Shown: positions 17,864 to 26,441 of the stretch, in pieces
How the letters are laid out: each line of letters opens with the position of its first letter
Position numbering within the stretch: position 1 is the first letter of the stretch
NCBI RefSeq assembly: GCF_025562715.2
Contig: NZ_JAPFCC010000001.1
Coordinates: 3,983,501-4,047,500 of the forward strand
Length of the DNA stretch: 64,000 bases
DNA from: Endozoicomonas gorgoniicola
GTDB lineage: Bacteria > Pseudomonadota > Gammaproteobacteria > Pseudomonadales > Endozoicomonadaceae
Direction of reading: 5' to 3'
The notes under the pieces: generated by a model
Seen by the model: the letters and a program-made list of their open reading frames with translations, nothing else
What the model was told of the DNA's origin: nothing
Database searches by the model: none
Translations under genes and position numbers: made by a program

Positions 17864-18619
17864 TTAGGACGTAAGTTCTGACTTTGCCAGTTTTGACTGT
17901 TTCTTGCGCAGGGAGTCACCCTTAAGTGGCACCCGGTGAGCGTTGTGAATCAGCCTGTCCAGAATGGCATCTGCCAGTGTTGGATCACCGATCAATTCAT
18001 GCCAGTGATCTACCGGCATCTGACTGGTGACCAGGGTGCTTTTTACATTGTGCCGGTCTTCTACTATTTCCAACAGGTCACGCCGCTGGCTTTCTGTCAG
18101 AGGTGATAGACCCCAGTCGTCTAAAAGAAGAAGGTCAGTTTTTGCCAGTGCTGTCATCAGTTTCACATAGCGACCGTCAGCCCTTGCCAGGTTCAGATCT
18201 TGCAGTAATCTCGGCAGCCTGAGGTACTGCACTGTGTACCCATCCCGGCAGGCCTTCTGTGCCATTGCACAGGCCAGCCAGGTTTTTCCTACACCCGTCG
18301 GCCCTGTAATGATCACGTTCTGATGCTCCCGTATCCAGTGGCTGGATAACAACTGCTGTATCTGGTCTCGTTTAAGACCACGGGGGTGACGATAGTCTAT
18401 GTCTTCCATGCAGGCATCATGACGTAGTCGTGCTTTTTTAAGCCGTGTTTTTAAACGCCGGTTATCCCTTGCGGTCATCTCACGGTCAATCATTAAGCCG
18501 AGCCGTTCATCGAACGACAACTGCTCTATATCCGGACTTTTAAGCTGCTCATCTAATGCTTCGAGCATACCGGTAAGTTTCAGAACCTGAAGCTTTTCCA
18601 TCGTAGGGTTCATTAACAT
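17864..18619 (-). CDS. istB: IS21-family helper ATPase IstB (copy 1)
   Basis: This is a AAA+ helper ATPase of IS21-type transposition, about 251 residues from ATG 18619, which has AGGAG six bases upstream. Walker A is ITGPTGVGKTWLACAM and Walker B is LLLLDDWGLSPL. The C-terminal ILDRLIHNAHRVPLKG block is standard for IstB. The gene follows istA, with 19 bp between the istA stop and this start. IstB works with IstA in target selection and strand transfer. No defect is visible. Confidence 0.9.
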   Translation of the reverse strand: MLMNPTMEKLQVLKLTGMLEALDEQLKSPDIEQLSFDERLGLMIDREMTARDNRRLKTRLKKARLRHDACMEDIDYRHPRGLKRDQIQQLLSSHWIREHQNVIITGPTGVGKTWLACAMAQKACRDGYTVQYLRLPRLLQDLNLARADGRYVKLMTALAKTDLLLLDDWGLSPLTESQRRDLLEIVEDRHNVKSTLVTSQMPVDHWHELIGDPTLADAILDRLIHNAHRVPLKGDSLRKKQSKLAKSELTS

Positions 18620-18638
18620 TTTTATTCTCCTGCCGTCG

Positions 18639-20177
18639 TTAGTTAAAGTAGTCTGAACCCCGAAGGTTCTCGTGCTCATCAGGCAACACCGTCTCTGGCT
18701 CCAGTTCCGGAAGCGGTTGCTGATCGAGGTTGTGCTTCAGGATTGACTCTATGCTCCGGTAAGTGCAGGTTTCTGCATAAAGTGCACGACGACAGGCGTT
18801 TTCAAGTCGGTCGTTACCGTAGCCTTTGGCTAAACGGATGATGCCCTGACAACTTCGGTAACTCAGCTCAGGATAACGCCGTGTTGCAAGGACGCGTTGG
18901 ATGACGGCTGCGGTTTCAGGTCCGATTTTTGCCGCCCAGCTTTGCATTCGTTCTGGTGTCCACTCGGCATATTTACGGTGCTTTTCCGGCATGTGGCTGG
19001 CTTGAGTAGTATGCCTGCCCTTATGCTGCGAACGGCGGTGGCTGGCGACTCTCTGCCCCTTATAGAAGCACTCAATCGTCTGACTGGTCATGCGTACACT
19101 TAATTGCTTTTTGACCAGCTGATAAGGGACTGAGTAGTAGTGTTTGTCGACCTCTACGTGGTAGTCAATATGTACTCGTGCCTCCTTCCATTCTGCGTAT
19201 TGATAACGCATTTCAGGCAGTGGGCGCAGTGAAGGCTTATCGAGAGAATCAAACAATGAACGACGACTACCGGACAGTTTCTGGAACGGTTGGTTATTCA
19301 GTTCTGTCAGTAACCCTGCAATAGCCTCATTGAGTGAAGCCAGGGAGAAGAATGTCTGGTGGCGTAAACGCGCCAGTATCCACCGTTCAACTATCTGAAC
19401 AGCAGACTCGACCTTACCTTTATCTTTTGGAGATCGGACCCGGGCGGGTACGACAGCGACATTATAATGTTCGGCCAGGTCTTGATAAGTAGGATTGATC
19501 TCAGGCTCATAACGATGAGGATGCTTCACGCCACTTTTCAGGTTATCCGGCACCAGGTTATTGGGTACTCCACCCAGGTATTCAAAGGTACGCACGTGAG
19601 AGCCTATCCAGTCTGGCAAAGACTGAGATAATGTAGCTTCTACATAGGTGTAACTGGAGGCACCAAGCGTCGCAATAAACACCTGCGCCTGCTGAACCTC
19701 TCCTGTGTGCTGATTAACGACAGGAACCGTCTGTCCGGCGTAATCGATGAACAGCTTGTCGCCTGCAATATGATTTTGGCGCATAACAACATCAAGGTGC
19801 GTTCGCCACTCTCTATAGCGGTCACTGAACCAACTGTACTGATAGCCTTCAGGATGGTTGGTCTTGTATTCCTGCCAGAGCACCATAAGGGTGACACCGG
19901 GCTTGCGAAGTTCCTGATGAATTTCGCTCCAGTCTGGCAAGGCCAGTTGGCGCTTTGAAGCAGGTGGCTGAACGGGAAACAGTTGTTGATCCAGTGTCGT
20001 CTCATCCAGATTAGATGACAAAGGCCATTCCAGCCCGGAGGCAGCAAACCGGTTAAGGTAATCACTGACGGTTGCTCTGGAAATATTGCAGCTACTGGCA
20101 ATCTTCCGGATGCTGAGTTGGTGCTCGAATTTGAGCCTGAGTACTTCACGAATTTTGCGCATGGGCAGTCTCTTCAT
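18639..20177 (-). CDS. istA: IS21-family transposase IstA (copy 1)
   Basis: This is a DDE transposase of about 512 residues. ATG 20177 (MKRLPMRKIREVLRL) matches the start of the second IS21 copy in this window; the open frame extends to 20246. The N-terminus has an HTH (LSIRKIASSCNISRATVSDYL). The core has LFIDYAGQTVPVV, the LVPDNLKSGV region and PKDKGKVESAV with the catalytic Glu. A beta-barrel-like domain (HYYSVPYQLV) and basic C-terminus follow. The frame is intact. The protein is clearly diverged from the copy at 22718. Confidence 0.9.
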   Translation of the reverse strand: MKRLPMRKIREVLRLKFEHQLSIRKIASSCNISRATVSDYLNRFAASGLEWPLSSNLDETTLDQQLFPVQPPASKRQLALPDWSEIHQELRKPGVTLMVLWQEYKTNHPEGYQYSWFSDRYREWRTHLDVVMRQNHIAGDKLFIDYAGQTVPVVNQHTGEVQQAQVFIATLGASSYTYVEATLSQSLPDWIGSHVRTFEYLGGVPNNLVPDNLKSGVKHPHRYEPEINPTYQDLAEHYNVAVVPARVRSPKDKGKVESAVQIVERWILARLRHQTFFSLASLNEAIAGLLTELNNQPFQKLSGSRRSLFDSLDKPSLRPLPEMRYQYAEWKEARVHIDYHVEVDKHYYSVPYQLVKKQLSVRMTSQTIECFYKGQRVASHRRSQHKGRHTTQASHMPEKHRKYAEWTPERMQSWAAKIGPETAAVIQRVLATRRYPELSYRSCQGIIRLAKGYGNDRLENACRRALYAETCTYRSIESILKHNLDQQPLPELEPETVLPDEHENLRGSDYFN

Positions 20178-20354
20178 GATGCTATCCACTCGTCCTTGAG
20201 GAGGTCTCAAGTTTGAGGGTAGCGGTGAATTATGGGACTGCGCCACTGGTCGGAAATGGGGTGGCCGGATGTACCGGAATCAGTGGCCGGATACTAACGG
20301 AATGGGTGGCCGGATGTTACCGGAATCGGTGGCCGGATGGCTCCGGAATACCCA

Positions 20355-22466
20355 TTTAACAGATGCAGAAGAATTAACCGATTTGTTGACCGGTTTGCCT
20401 GCACTGATGTCAACGGCTATCGCTACCTCGGCAACAGGGAAAACTGGGATCAGATTGCGTCCTGAAGTCACTATGGCACTTAATACTGAGCATAAAGCTT
20501 TACTTCATCAGGTACACGAAAGCAGTGACTGGGTGATGACGGTTGATCGTAATCTGGGGATAGAGTTTTTTGACCATGGTCGTCTGGCTAGTAGGCCTGA
20601 TTATCTGATTGACCACTCTCCTGATTCTACTGTTGGGCTGGGTCACAGGCTATTTATCACTTCTCGTTCCATCGCTGAGCTCGAAGCACTGCTAAAGCCA
20701 GTTCTTGAGCAGTACAACCTGAAGTCATCGCCAAACCATGTAGTGTCAGCTTTGGATCAACTGCGCTCTCTATCTGGCCGACTGGCACTGAAATTAATTT
20801 CTTCGCCAACACAGCGAGCAGAAGCAATGGGGCTGGCATTGGCCCGCATGTATCTTGAACATCAGGGGGTGTTTGAAAACCAGATTCTGGTGCCTCTGGA
20901 TGCTCATTTGGAGCTATATCAGGTTCTGCAAAACCAGGCTGATGAACTGGGGAATGAAATAAGCTTCAAGAGGACTGATCTGGCATTGTTTGACCTTGAT
21001 CCTGGCAGCAGAAAAATCATCTGTCGTTTGGTCGAGGTGAAGTGTTATTCAGATGTTGGTGATCTGGCTGCATACGCACAACTTAAAGACAGCATAACCG
21101 AACAGATTGCGGAAAGTGAGAGCGTACTGGCTCAACACTTTGATCCTCAACATAGTCAGGAAGACCGGCCTGATCGATTGATTAAGAATCAGGAACTGGT
21201 CAACCTGCTTGGTTTCTATCTGGATCGAACCCAGCGTTACGGTTCAATCTCTGAAGTTGCTTCTGAAGAGGCCCGCTTCTTCCTTGATACCATTGACGAT
21301 GGTTATGAGCTGAATTTTACCCGCAGTGCTTTGATTTTTGATTTTGCCAAGCCTGGTACTGAACCTGCAGAGCTTGACTGCGGAATTGAGTTTCACCGGA
21401 TTGGTTATGACTTAGTTCATGAGTTGGTTGATGCATCTGCTAGCTTATTGAGTGAAGGTATTGAAGAAGCTGACGATGCTGATATATCACCTGCTGACAG
21501 AAAGTCTGCAGAGCTGATTGTTAAACGTAATAAAGCTCCTTCTCTTCCTACCCTGGATGAGGCCGCCTTCTTGGGCATGCAACGTGAACGCACTGTGTCT
21601 TGGGATGAATATAAAGATTCCAGGAAGAATGAAATTGTCACAACAGCTGAAGGCAGTGAACAGACAATCCAACATACGGCCATAAAGGCAGACACAGAAA
21701 AAGATGTTCAACCTTCAGAGACACCTGAAGTAAGGCATGAGCCAAAACCAGTATCAGAGCCTAAAGAAACTGTAGAGTCTTCGAAAAAGCCTGAGCAAAA
21801 GCCTGAACCAGAGGTCGCGAAAGAGCCGATAACAGAGCAACCTGAGTTGCCTGAAAACGTGCCCGAAGTCTTTTCGGAGACTGTTACTACCGTTACTCAA
21901 GAAGATTCAGAGCTTGCATACGATGTGATGTTAGGAGTTAACGGAGAGTCCAGGCAATACGGCCTGTTAGGTGAAATTGCTGGCCGGAAAGTCGCTCTGG
22001 ATCTTAATCATACTCACACCATCAGCCTGTTTGGTGTTCAGGGTGGCGGCAAGAGTTATACGTTGGGCACCGTTGTTGAAATGGCAACGGCTAAAATTCC
22101 TGCGATCAGCCAGCTGAAGAAGCCGTTATCTACAGTGATTTTCCATTACAGCCCAACTCAGGATTACAAACCTGAATTCACTTCAATGATCGCTGCTAAC
22201 GATGATCAGAAGCAGCTGCAAATGCTTAAAGATCGCTATGGTGCTGAACCAGCGAAGCTGGAGGATGTTCTGCTTCTCACACCAATAGACAAGCTGGAGC
22301 AAAGAAAAGAAGAGTATCCTGGGATCGATGTTCATCCTCTAAAATTTGCTTCTTCTGAGCTGCAGGCTGGTCACTGGAAATTCCTGATGGGGGCAGTAGG
22401 GAATCAGGCTGCTTATATCCGACAAATGACCAATATCATGCGGAAGAACCGTAAAGCACTTACTCT
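20355..22466 (+). pseudogene. Giant HerA-like ATPase gene (MAD8-like), central part with Walker A
   Basis: This middle piece lies between two IS21 insertions. Frame is open from the first IS21 (copy 1) end to the second (THLTDAEELTD to NRKALTL). A region with LVEVKCYSDVGDLAAYAQLK (about 21032-21090) resembles a PD-(D/E)xK nuclease core, E-x-K preceded by DLALFDLDPG, a possible nuclease domain of the ATPase. A long Pro/Glu/Lys-rich linker follows (21690-21880). The nucleotide-binding site is SLFGVQGGGKSYTLGTVVE (about 22024-22080), a Walker A of the HerA/FtsK type. The open frames run through IS ends at both sides (to 22488), which only adds artefactual residues. Confidence 0.75.
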
Positions 22467-22717
22467 TGCATATTCCGGCCTCCCGTGAACACCCACTCCG
22501 GTTTATCGTGAACGCCTATTCCGAAAAACCGTGAACACTTATTCCGCTCAATCGTGAACACTTTTTGCGAATTTCCGGAATCACTGTTCACAATGCCGGA
22601 ATGAGTGTTCACGACACCGGAATGATTTCCGAAATGAACCAAAAACCTCTCCTTAAGCATTGATTTCATTCAACTTGTGCCGCTTTACCTAATTCCACAA
22701 CAACAGGGAAAGCGGCT

Positions 22718-24274
22718 ATGCCAAAGGAAAAGAGGTTATCAATGCGAAAAATTCGGGAAATTCTTCGACTTCGTTGTGAGTGCAAACTGTCTACCCGTCA
22801 GATATCTGCAAGCGTCAGGGTGAGTGTCGGTGCGGTCAGCAAATATCTGAAATTGTTTGAAATATCCGGGCTCTCCTGGCCTTTGCCGGACGACATGGAC
22901 GACTCCGCGCTTATAAACCGGCTGTCTCCTGACACGCCGTCCCGTAAGCATCAGGGCTTTATTGATCCTGACTGGAGCGAGGTCCACAGCAGCCTTAAGC
23001 AAAAGGGCATGACCAAACAGCTGCTCTGGGAAGAGTACTGTGAGGTTTATCCCCACAATGCCTACAGCCACAGCCAGTTTTGCCATCGCTACAACGAATG
23101 GTGCAAAAAGCAGAAGCGCTCAATGCGCCAGCAGCACAAAGGCGGTGAAAAACTGTTTGTCGACTACGCAGGCCTGACGGTTCCCATTGTCAGCAAAGAG
23201 ACCGGGGAGACAGCACCTGCACAGATATTCGTGGCGGTGCTGGGAGCCTCTAATTACACCTACGCAGACGCTTCCTGGACCCAGGGTTCGGTGGACTTTA
23301 TTGGCTCACAGGTCAGGGCATTCCAGTTCTTTGGCGGAGTACCCGAGATGCTGGTGCCGGACAACCTGCGCAGTGCGGTCACCAAAGCCTGTCGCTATGA
23401 CCCGGAAATTAACCGCAGTTACCAGCACATGGCGGAACACTTCGGCTGCTCCATCCTGCCGGCGCGTCCCTACAAGCCAAAAGACAAGGCCAAGGTAGAA
23501 GTCGGCGTACAACTGGTAGAGCGCTGGATTCTAATGCGCCTGCGTCATACGACGTTCTTCTCCCTTTCCGAACTGAACTGGGAAATACGACGCCTGCTGG
23601 AAGAGCTGAACAGCCGGCCATTCAAGCAGCTGCCCGGCTGCCGCCGCAGCCAGTTTGAACTGTTGGACAGGCCTGCGATGGCACCGCTGCCCAGGCAGGC
23701 CTTTGAGTACCTTGAGTTCAGGATGGCCAGGGTCAACATTGACTACCACGTTCAGTTCAGCAGCCACTATTACTCCGTGCCTCACCAGCTGGTGAGGGAG
23801 CAGGTGGAGATCCGTGGCAGTCACAACACTGTTCAGATTCTCTACAAGGGCAAGCCCGTAACCAGCCACGTCCGGCAATACTCAGAAGGAGGCTTCACCA
23901 CCAAGCCGGAGCATATGCCTAAAAGTCACCAGAAACAGCAACAGTGGACACCGGGAAGACTGCTGCGCTGGGCACAGAAGCTGGGGCCGCAGGTTCTGAA
24001 ATTTACCCGACAACTGTTGGACGACAAAAAGCATCAGGAGCAGGCTTACCGGGCCTGCCTGGGGCTATTAAACCTTGAGCGTGAGTACGGACAGAAGCGA
24101 CTGAACGCTGCCTGTGACCGTGCGATCAAAACCGGAGGTCGCAGGGTAAGCAACGTACGCTCCATCCTGCAATCAGGGCTGGACAAGGTGCCTGTTGAGC
24201 AGCCACCGGAAAACGACAGCCAGCGAGTCACCATCAGCCATGAAAACATTCGTGGTGCAGGCTTTTACCGATGA
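22718..24274 (+). CDS. istA: IS21-family transposase IstA (copy 2)
   Basis: This 518-residue protein starts MPKEKRLSMRKIREIL. It has an N-terminal HTH, a DDE core with LFVDYAGLTVPIV, MLVPDNLRSAV and PKDKAKVEVGV, then SHYYSVPHQLV and a C-terminal basic region. It is intact and homologous along its whole length to copy 1. The local GC content looks higher than in the interrupted gene, consistent with a recent arrival from another background. Confidence 0.9.
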   Translation: MPKEKRLSMRKIREILRLRCECKLSTRQISASVRVSVGAVSKYLKLFEISGLSWPLPDDMDDSALINRLSPDTPSRKHQGFIDPDWSEVHSSLKQKGMTKQLLWEEYCEVYPHNAYSHSQFCHRYNEWCKKQKRSMRQQHKGGEKLFVDYAGLTVPIVSKETGETAPAQIFVAVLGASNYTYADASWTQGSVDFIGSQVRAFQFFGGVPEMLVPDNLRSAVTKACRYDPEINRSYQHMAEHFGCSILPARPYKPKDKAKVEVGVQLVERWILMRLRHTTFFSLSELNWEIRRLLEELNSRPFKQLPGCRRSQFELLDRPAMAPLPRQAFEYLEFRMARVNIDYHVQFSSHYYSVPHQLVREQVEIRGSHNTVQILYKGKPVTSHVRQYSEGGFTTKPEHMPKSHQKQQQWTPGRLLRWAQKLGPQVLKFTRQLLDDKKHQEQAYRACLGLLNLEREYGQKRLNAACDRAIKTGGRRVSNVRSILQSGLDKVPVEQPPENDSQRVTISHENIRGAGFYR

Positions 24275-24284
24275 GGAGCAGAAC

Positions 24285-25040
24285 ATGATTAACCAGACGA
24301 TGACCCGGTTACGCAGTCTGCGGCTCAGCGGCATGGCCGAAGCCCTTGCCCTGCAGCAGGAGCAGCCCGGTACTTACGAAGGCCTTAGCTTCGAAGAACG
24401 TCTTGCCCTGCTGGTTGACCAGGAGGACGCAGACCGCAGCAACAAGCGGCTGGCCCGATTGCTCAGGGCGGCCCGGTTCAAGCTGTCAGCCACGATGGAA
24501 GGCATTGATTACGAACAGCCACGGGGCATAACGAAATCCCAAATGGCGACACTGGTCACCTGCGAGTGGCTTCGGCGAAAACAAAACCTCCTGATCACGG
24601 GTCCCTGCGGCACAGGGAAAAGCTGGTTGAGCTGTGCCTTCGGACACGGAGCTTGCCTGCGGGGGCTCAGTGTTCGTTACTTTCGCACCTCAAGGTTGCT
24701 GGAAGCTATGACCGTTGCCCACGGTGACGGCAGTTACAGCAAGCAACTGAAACAGCTGGCCAAAGTAAACCTGTTGATTCTGGACGACTGGGGACTGGAA
24801 CCACTAAACCAGAGCCAGCGCACCGACCTGCTGGAAATCATGGACGACCGACACAACCAGAGCTCAACCATAGTGACCAGCCAGCTGCCAGTGTCGAAAT
24901 GGCATGACAGCATCGGTGATGCCACCCTGGCAGACGCGATTCTGGATCGCCTGACCCACAACGCACACCGGATAGAACTTAAGGGAGAATCTATGAGAAA
25001 AATAAAAGCAAAACTGGATGATCGTGAACACCCAAGCTAA
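24285..25040 (+). CDS. istB: IS21-family helper ATPase IstB (copy 2)
   Basis: Start ATG 24285 follows GAGGAG by about six bases and gives 251 residues; the open frame begins earlier (24195) inside istA. Walker A is ITGPCGTGKSWLSCAF and Walker B is LLILDDWGLEPL. The C-terminal ILDRLTHNAHRIELKGESM matches the IstB family. It lies 10 bp after the istA stop. It is an AAA+ partner of IstA in transposition. Confidence 0.9.
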   Translation: MINQTMTRLRSLRLSGMAEALALQQEQPGTYEGLSFEERLALLVDQEDADRSNKRLARLLRAARFKLSATMEGIDYEQPRGITKSQMATLVTCEWLRRKQNLLITGPCGTGKSWLSCAFGHGACLRGLSVRYFRTSRLLEAMTVAHGDGSYSKQLKQLAKVNLLILDDWGLEPLNQSQRTDLLEIMDDRHNQSSTIVTSQLPVSKWHDSIGDATLADAILDRLTHNAHRIELKGESMRKIKAKLDDREHPS

Positions 25041-25120
25041 AAATTAAGAGAGGCAATGCTTAGGGAAGCGGAGGTGTTCACGCTTTCCGGAGAAGGTGTT
25101 CATTTTGACCGGAATATGCA

Positions 25121-25765
25121 ACTCTCGAAGGGCTTAAAAAGGGTGTGGCTGATTCTCAGATGTCTGACGCAATGAAAGGTCTAGCAGAAATGCGTCTGGA
25201 GTTTGCAGACCAGTATATTGATGATGATTTAGGTATCAGTGGCCTTATACGACCGGGGCGTATGATCATTGTCGATCTTCGGGATGAGTTCATTGAAAAG
25301 GATGAAGCTCTTGGTTTGTTTGTAGTTCTCCTGCAGATATTCTCTGAAGCAAAATACCAAGGTGAAGCGTTCAACAAACTGATCGTATTTGACGAATGCC
25401 ACAAATACATCGACAGTCCTGACCTTGTAAAAGGGCTGATAGAAGTTGTCCGGGAGATGCGCCATAAGGGCACCAGCGTTATGGTTGCCAGCCAGGACCC
25501 TCCTTCTGTTCCTGTTGAACTGATTGAATTGTCATCACAGATCGTTCTGCACAAATTCAATTCACCAGCCTGGTTGAAACATATTCAGAAGGCGAACTCG
25601 GCTCTTAATCAGCTAACACCCCAGAAGTTGGCGAACCTTCAACCGGGTGAGGCTTATGCCTGGTCAAGTAAGGCTTCTGATACTGAATTTACCAAACAGG
25701 CTATCAAGATTCGGTGCCGTCCTCGGGTGACTAAGCATGGGGGGGATACTTTAACAGCGGTATAA
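25121..25765 (+). pseudogene. Giant HerA-like ATPase gene (MAD8-like), C-terminal part with Walker B
   Basis: This final piece reads TLEGLKKGVADSQMSDAMKG onward. It contains GRMIIVDLRDEFIEKDEAL, the Walker B motif KLIVFDECHKYI, a sensor-like VMVASQDPPSVP segment and an ending typical of HerA-like ATPases, with GEAYAWS and TKQAIKIRCRPRV. Joined to the parts upstream the full protein would have roughly 1,540 residues. As it stands it lacks an own start except internal ATGs. A strong hairpin follows 12 bp after the stop. Confidence 0.75.
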
Positions 25766-25777
25766 CCCTTTGAGACT

Positions 25778-25808
25778 CGGGAAATTTTGATCAAAACAAA
25801 ATTTCCCG
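25778..25808 (+). terminator. Terminator-like perfect hairpin after the defence operon
   Basis: A 12-bp perfect stem (CGGGAAATTTTG / CAAAATTTCCCG) has a 7-base loop and starts 12 bases after the stop of the giant ATPase gene. No long T run follows, so it may work as part of a weaker or bidirectional terminator between this operon and the convergent Avs1 genes. Confidence 0.55.
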
Positions 25809-25934
25809 ATTTCTGATATACGCTATCAGAGAGTGGAACCTAAAAGAAATCCCGTGGAGAAACTTCTAAAGCTGTAGCAAGCTGATGTAACTGCTCAGAA
25901 TTTGTTGGCGAATTTCGGCTTCAATTGTCGGTGA

Positions 25935-26060
25935 ACATTAAAGTTTGATCAAAAAAAGTACATTTTTGGCTGCTTTTTAAGCAAAACAACAACAAAGTAT
26001 GATCATTTCCGGAGGGGGGTATCGCAGCCACACTGCTTTTAATGACATTAAAGTTTGATA
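25935..26060. repeat. Three spaced copies of a 16-bp motif between the two defence loci
   Basis: ACATTAAAGTTTGATC occurs at 25935, a 13/16 match at 25989 (ACAACAAAGTATGATC) and ACATTAAAGTTTGATA at 26045. The copies are 54 and 56 bp apart in the same orientation. The stretch 25766-26124 has no gene. The spacing could reflect protein-binding sites such as element ends or an operator; the function is not known. Confidence 0.4.
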
Positions 26061-26124
26061 AAAATATTTTGTCATTTTAAGCCAGAGAGTTACGCCCCCT
26101 AAGGTGTAGTAATTCAGACCTAAA

Positions 26125-26430
26125 TTAATTATTGGGTCCTTGCTCTCCTTCTACGATTCCAGACTCATCATTAGCTTGAGCCATATCTTCAAAGCTTGGC
26201 CTTTGAAACATCGTATTCGCCTGCAAGCGAGCTGTTTCATCGACACTCAAGAAATCAATCCTTCCATTTGGCAGAAGTCGTACAGCAAGTATACTTTCCC
26301 CAATAGAGTCAGCTATGTGGGAAGATATATGCATTTTCCCATCTTTCATGACTTGAGCTATATGATGCAAGCGTTCCTCAAACTCAGCTCTAGTTTGAGG
26401 AGTACTCATTTGCGTAAATTTAGGAAACAT
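26125..26430 (-). CDS. avs1c: Small third protein of the type I AVAST (Avs1) locus
   Basis: This 101-residue protein starts at ATG 26430, preceded by AAGGAGA; the open frame extends upstream into the STAND gene. It contains TRAEFEERLHHIAQVMKDGK and ILAVRLLPNGRIDFLSVDE, which reads like a small alpha/beta protein, with a polar acidic tail. I do not recognise a domain. It directly follows the protease/STAND gene on the same strand with an 11-bp gap, the place of the short third gene in type I AVAST loci. The symbol is inferred from position. Confidence 0.5.
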   Translation of the reverse strand: MFPKFTQMSTPQTRAEFEERLHHIAQVMKDGKMHISSHIADSIGESILAVRLLPNGRIDFLSVDETARLQANTMFQRPSFEDMAQANDESGIVEGEQGPNN

Positions 26431-26441
26431 ATCCAATCTCC

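Larger units (their letters stand above)
17758..20354 (-). mobile_element. IS21-family element, copy 1 (5-bp target duplication)
   Basis: The element is 2597 bp and starts TGGGTATTCC and ends GGAATACCCA, with several internal copies of a GGCCGGAT/CCGGAA motif at both ends that are probable IstA-binding sites. The host bases TTTAA occur on both sides (17753-17757 and 20355-20359), a 5-bp target duplication. Removing the element plus one duplicate restores ...RALDLTDAEELTD in frame across the giant ATPase gene. It encodes IstA and IstB on the minus strand. Confidence 0.9.
22467..25120 (+). mobile_element. IS21-family element, copy 2 (different type, 5-bp target duplication)
   Basis: The element is 2654 bp and starts TGCATATTCCGG and ends CCGGAATATGCA, with repeated CGTGAACAC/ATTCCG motifs near the left end. 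ACTCT is duplicated at 22462-22466 and 25121-25125. Excising the element and one duplicate gives ALTLEGLKKG in frame. Its ends and proteins differ from copy 1, so two separate IS21 lineages hit the same gene. istA and istB lie on the plus strand. Confidence 0.9.
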
